Below are positions 6,023 to 8,129 of a stretch of 8,129 bases of DNA, piece by piece. The notes under the pieces were generated by a model. It was not told the origin of the DNA. It did not search any database and saw only the letters and a program-made list of their open reading frames with translations. Source of the DNA: Candidatus Omnitrophota bacterium (GTDB lineage: Bacteria; Omnitrophota; Gorgyraeia; Gygaellales; Profunditerraquicolaceae); contig JAQTRM010000052.1 of assembly GCA_028711825.1 (NCBI GenBank), positions 1 through 8,129 on the forward strand, in the 5' to 3' direction. A program made the translations under genes and the position numbers. The number at the start of each line of letters is the position of its first letter. Within the stretch, counting starts at the first letter, position 1.

Positions 6023-6050
6023 ATTTTACAGGAAAACGGTAATTTGTGAA
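6023..6050 (-). promoter_or_regulatory. Candidate promoter of the seven-gene redox-stress operon
   Basis: On the minus strand TTCACA (6045-6050) and TAAAAT (6023-6028) are spaced 16 nt apart, which would give a start near 6016 and a leader of about 97 nt. The boxes are imperfect but lie in the only AT-rich stretch between the hydrogenase terminator and the Old Yellow Enzyme gene. An inverted repeat, AATTG-N5-CAATT (6004-6018), would straddle the transcript start and could be an operator. The rest of the 5920-6022 leader is GC-rich, with short complementary segments (GCCTG/CAGGC, CCCGG/CCGGG). I recognise no known riboswitch. Confidence 0.4.
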
Positions 6051-6110
6051 TTGGCTAAATCCGCTTGTTCCTGACTTTTCTCCACCTGCCGAAAACGGCC
6101 CTCCGGGAAC

Positions 6111-6146
6111 AAAAAAAAGCTACCGGCGTATCAGGCCGATAGCTTT
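6111..6146 (-). terminator. Intrinsic terminator of the hydrogenase-related operon
   Basis: On the minus strand, arms 6135-6146 and 6116-6127 form a 12-bp stem (AAAGCTATCGGC with GCCGGTAGCTTT, one T-G wobble) around a 7-nt loop. The stem runs directly into a tract of eight T, three of them in its base. It lies about 30 nt past the stop codon of the small subunit gene at 6175. This cleanly separates the hydrogenase-related operon from the Old Yellow Enzyme operon. Confidence 0.93.
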
Positions 6147-6174
6147 AGATGTAATCCAGTTTTTAAATATGTTA

Positions 6175-6684
6175 CTACTTGCTCAAAAAATCCAGCAGCG
6201 CCTCGACGATTGCCAGCGGGCTGGGCGGGCATCCGGGGATATGCAAGGCCACCGGCAGGATCTCCCTGACCGGTCCGGCGGTATAATACGAACCTTTAAA
6301 CATCCCGCCGTCTAAAGCGCAATCCCCGCAGGTAATCACGAATTTAGGCTCCGGCATCGCCTCGTAAGTCTTCTTAAGCGCAACAAGCATGTTCCTGGAA
6401 ACCGGGCCGGTAACCAAAAGGCAATCCGCCTGGCGCGGAGAAGCCACAAAATTTATCCCGAACCTCTGCAGGTCATAAACCGGGTTGTTGGAAGCGATGA
6501 TCTCGGAGACACAGGCGCCGCATGAACCGGTATCGACCTGGCGGATATTCAGGGAACGGCCGAATTTTTTTACGATCAACGGTTTAAGCCGGCTGCCCGC
6601 GGATTCGGCGCGGCGCTCAACGCTTCTGCCGATATGCCGGCTCACTACCCCTTTTAACATCCTTGCTTTTAATATTTTTATCAT
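6175..6684 (-). CDS. NuoB/HycG-type FeS small subunit of a group 4 hydrogenase-related complex
   Basis: This 169-residue protein belongs to the NADH-quinone oxidoreductase 20 kDa/hydrogenase small subunit family. The ligands for one [4Fe-4S] cluster (the N2-equivalent) appear as C55 and C58 in GSCGACVSEI, C122 in GDCALDGGMF, and C152 in IPGCPPSP. C119 forms an extra CGDC pair with C122, where most NuoB proteins have a non-cysteine residue. The first 50 residues are basic and lack a transmembrane helix, as in HycG/HyfI-type proteins; they probably lie against the membrane arm. The start overlaps the stop of the large subunit gene in an ATGA arrangement, so translation is coupled. It is the last gene of its operon, followed by a strong terminator. 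It would pass electrons to or from the large subunit in a membrane-bound, possibly ion-pumping complex. Confidence 0.93.
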   Translation of the reverse strand: MIKILKARMLKGVVSRHIGRSVERRAESAGSRLKPLIVKKFGRSLNIRQVDTGSCGACVSEIIASNNPVYDLQRFGINFVASPRQADCLLVTGPVSRNMLVALKKTYEAMPEPKFVITCGDCALDGGMFKGSYYTAGPVREILPVALHIPGCPPSPLAIVEALLDFLSK

Positions 6685-8129
6685 AGGTCGTTCCCCGGGT
6701 AAGACAGGTCGAAACTTTTATTGCAAACGGGAAAATCCGGGATGATATTGCCTAATACGGCAAATGACAACCCCTGCCAGTTAAGGAAAGACGCGTCTAC
6801 GATCTTGCATCTTTCAATCAACCCCTCCCCGCCAACCTCCAGCCAGTATAGCACCGGTCCGCGCCAGCCTTCGGCATACCCCAGGGCGCTGCCCGGCCGC
6901 GGCCTGGTTTCCACGGCCGTTTCCGCGCCGTCTTTAAGCCGGCGCGCGAATTCACCGATCAGGCGCGCTGATTCCCGGAACTCCAGGATCCTCACTTCAA
7001 GCCTCGCCAGGACATCCCCGGATTCCCGGAGCATCATCCTGAAACCGGCGTCTTGATATACGCCCGGGAAAAATTTTCTCAAATCCACAGGAACCCCGGA
7101 GGCGCGCGCGGCAGGCCCGGTTACTCCTAAATCTTCGGCGGTCTTCCGGCGCAGGATGCCCGTGGTATCGACCCGGTCCATAAAAGAAACGCTGGAATTT
7201 AATATTCCCGCCAACTCCTCGAAATCCCGGACGATCTTTTCTAAAGAATTAAACAAAATTTGCTTTTTATCACCGCCGATCCCCCGACTTACCCCTCCGG
7301 CAACGTTCAGCCTCCTTAAATACCTGCTCCCGCTTAATGCTTCATTTAACTGCAGGAGCGCTTCCTTGATAATCGAGGCGTAAGCGGCGGCAAAACTGAA
7401 CCCCACGTCCAGGGCGATTCCGCCGATATCGTTTACATGGTTATACATCCGTTCAAGCTCCAGGAACACCGCCCTTAACACCGACGCTTGATACGGGACC
7501 TCCGCCCCGGAGATTTTTTCAACCGCCCGCGCAAAAGCAAGACTGTGGGCAAACCCCGCATCGCCGGAGATGCGCTCGGATAACGCCATTGCTCCGGCGC
7601 AATCCCTTCCCTCAAAAAGTTTTTCCGCTCCCCGGTGGGTAAACCCCAGCCGCAGCTCCAGGTTAAGGATCGGTTCTCCGGCGGCGCTGAAACGGAAATG
7701 CCCCGGGCCGATGATACCGGCATGCACCGGCCCGACCGGCACTTCGAATATTCCCTCCCCTTCGACCCGGTCGAATTTATAATCGCCGCAGCCGGCAGCT
7801 CCGGACGGGGCCGGCTTGAAATCTTTACGCAAAGGATAATTCCCTTCCGGCCAGATTTCCTCGTGCAGCCTTAACCTTCTTAAATCAGGATTTCCCCGGG
7901 GCTGGATCCCGAACATCTCGAGGATCTCCCTTTCAAAAAGGCTCGCCGAATGCATCGATCCGGCAAGGGTATCAAAATACGGCTTATCCTGCGGCGTCTC
8001 CGTCAACACCGTTATCCAGCGGCTTCCCTTGAGGTCCGCGAACACGCAACGCAGTTCAAAACAACCTTTCTCCCTGCGCCGGTCGCAGGCAAAAAACATG
8101 CCGGCCGGAGAAACCAGCGCCTCATGCAA
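6681..8129 (-). CDS. Fused NuoC-NuoD-type large subunit of a group 4 hydrogenase-related (Ehr-like) complex, lacking NiFe ligands; 5' end outside window
   Basis: The visible 482 residues run to the window edge without a convincing start; the TTG at 8127-8129 is in mid-domain, so the gene continues upstream. Residues 1 to about 105 are a NuoC (30 kDa) domain with the signature FEREILEMFGIQP and EEIWPEGNYPLRKDF. Residues about 118-482 are a NuoD/hydrogenase large subunit domain, as in HycE/HyfG. At the N-terminal metal motif, where active enzymes have RxCGxCG, this protein reads ERISGDAGFAHS (185-196), with S188 and A191 in place of the cysteines. At the C-terminus, where DPCxxC is expected, it reads KSFDLSYPGNDL, with S476 and G479. 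All four NiFe ligands are therefore absent and H2 activation is not expected. Ehr-type complexes show this pattern. No C-terminal maturation peptide is present. Confidence 0.92.
   Translation of the reverse strand: MHEALVSPAGMFFACDRRREKGCFELRCVFADLKGSRWITVLTETPQDKPYFDTLAGSMHSASLFEREILEMFGIQPRGNPDLRRLRLHEEIWPEGNYPLRKDFKPAPSGAAGCGDYKFDRVEGEGIFEVPVGPVHAGIIGPGHFRFSAAGEPILNLELRLGFTHRGAEKLFEGRDCAGAMALSERISGDAGFAHSLAFARAVEKISGAEVPYQASVLRAVFLELERMYNHVNDIGGIALDVGFSFAAAYASIIKEALLQLNEALSGSRYLRRLNVAGGVSRGIGGDKKQILFNSLEKIVRDFEELAGILNSSVSFMDRVDTTGILRRKTAEDLGVTGPAARASGVPVDLRKFFPGVYQDAGFRMMLRESGDVLARLEVRILEFRESARLIGEFARRLKDGAETAVETRPRPGSALGYAEGWRGPVLYWLEVGGEGLIERCKIVDASFLNWQGLSFAVLGNIIPDFPVCNKSFDLSYPGNDL

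Noticed and set aside
8127..8129. TTG at the window edge as the start of the large subunit gene
   Set aside because: It falls inside the NuoC domain, has no visible ribosome site in the window, and the domain normally has more residues before this point. The gene is better called partial.
6681..8129. Calling the complex an active [NiFe]-hydrogenase
   Set aside because: All four NiFe cysteine ligands are replaced (S188, A191, S476, G479), and there is no C-terminal peptide for maturation cleavage.

Overview
The window holds ten protein genes, all on the minus strand and tightly packed. Most starts have strong AAGGAGG-type Shine-Dalgarno sites. GC content is moderate. The gene set suggests an uncultured, anaerobic or microaerophilic Gram-negative-type bacterium: an export signal on a Spy/CpxP-like periplasmic protein, a membrane hydrogenase-related complex and several flavin oxidoreductases. 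A deep-branching candidate phylum such as Omnitrophota would fit, but that placement is a guess and nothing here proves taxonomy.

Transcription runs from high to low coordinates. (1) 8129-6175: the last two genes of a group 4 [NiFe]-hydrogenase/complex I-related operon. They are a NuoC-NuoD-type fused large subunit, whose start lies outside the window, and a NuoB-type FeS small subunit that overlaps it by four bases. All four cysteines that bind the NiFe centre in true hydrogenases are replaced in the large subunit, so this looks like an energy-converting hydrogenase-related (Ehr-type) complex. A textbook intrinsic terminator at 6111-6146 closes the operon. (2) 6110-5920: a leader region with a candidate promoter. 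(3) 5919-1281: a probable seven-gene operon with gaps of 2 to 41 nt. It encodes an Old Yellow Enzyme (YqjM class), a DJ-1/PfpI protein, a nitroreductase, a flavodoxin-fold FMN reductase with a cysteine cluster, a Met-rich Spy/CpxP-like periplasmic protein, a 38-residue membrane protein with a Cys/His cluster, and a DUF2156 protein. (4) 1280-1059: a spacer with a strong sigma-70-type promoter. (5) 1058-1: a REC-AraC response regulator followed 4 nt later by the membrane N-terminus of its probable sensor kinase, cut by the window edge.

Reading of the middle operon: four cytoplasmic proteins of families that act on electrophiles, reactive carbonyls, quinones or nitro compounds are joined to three poorly understood proteins, two of them envelope-associated and with candidate metal- or redox-binding residues. 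An electrophile/metal/redox-stress operon is the simplest inference. The best candidates for undescribed biology are the 38-residue Cys/His membrane protein beside the Met-rich periplasmic protein, and the hydrogenase-like complex that lacks its NiFe ligands.
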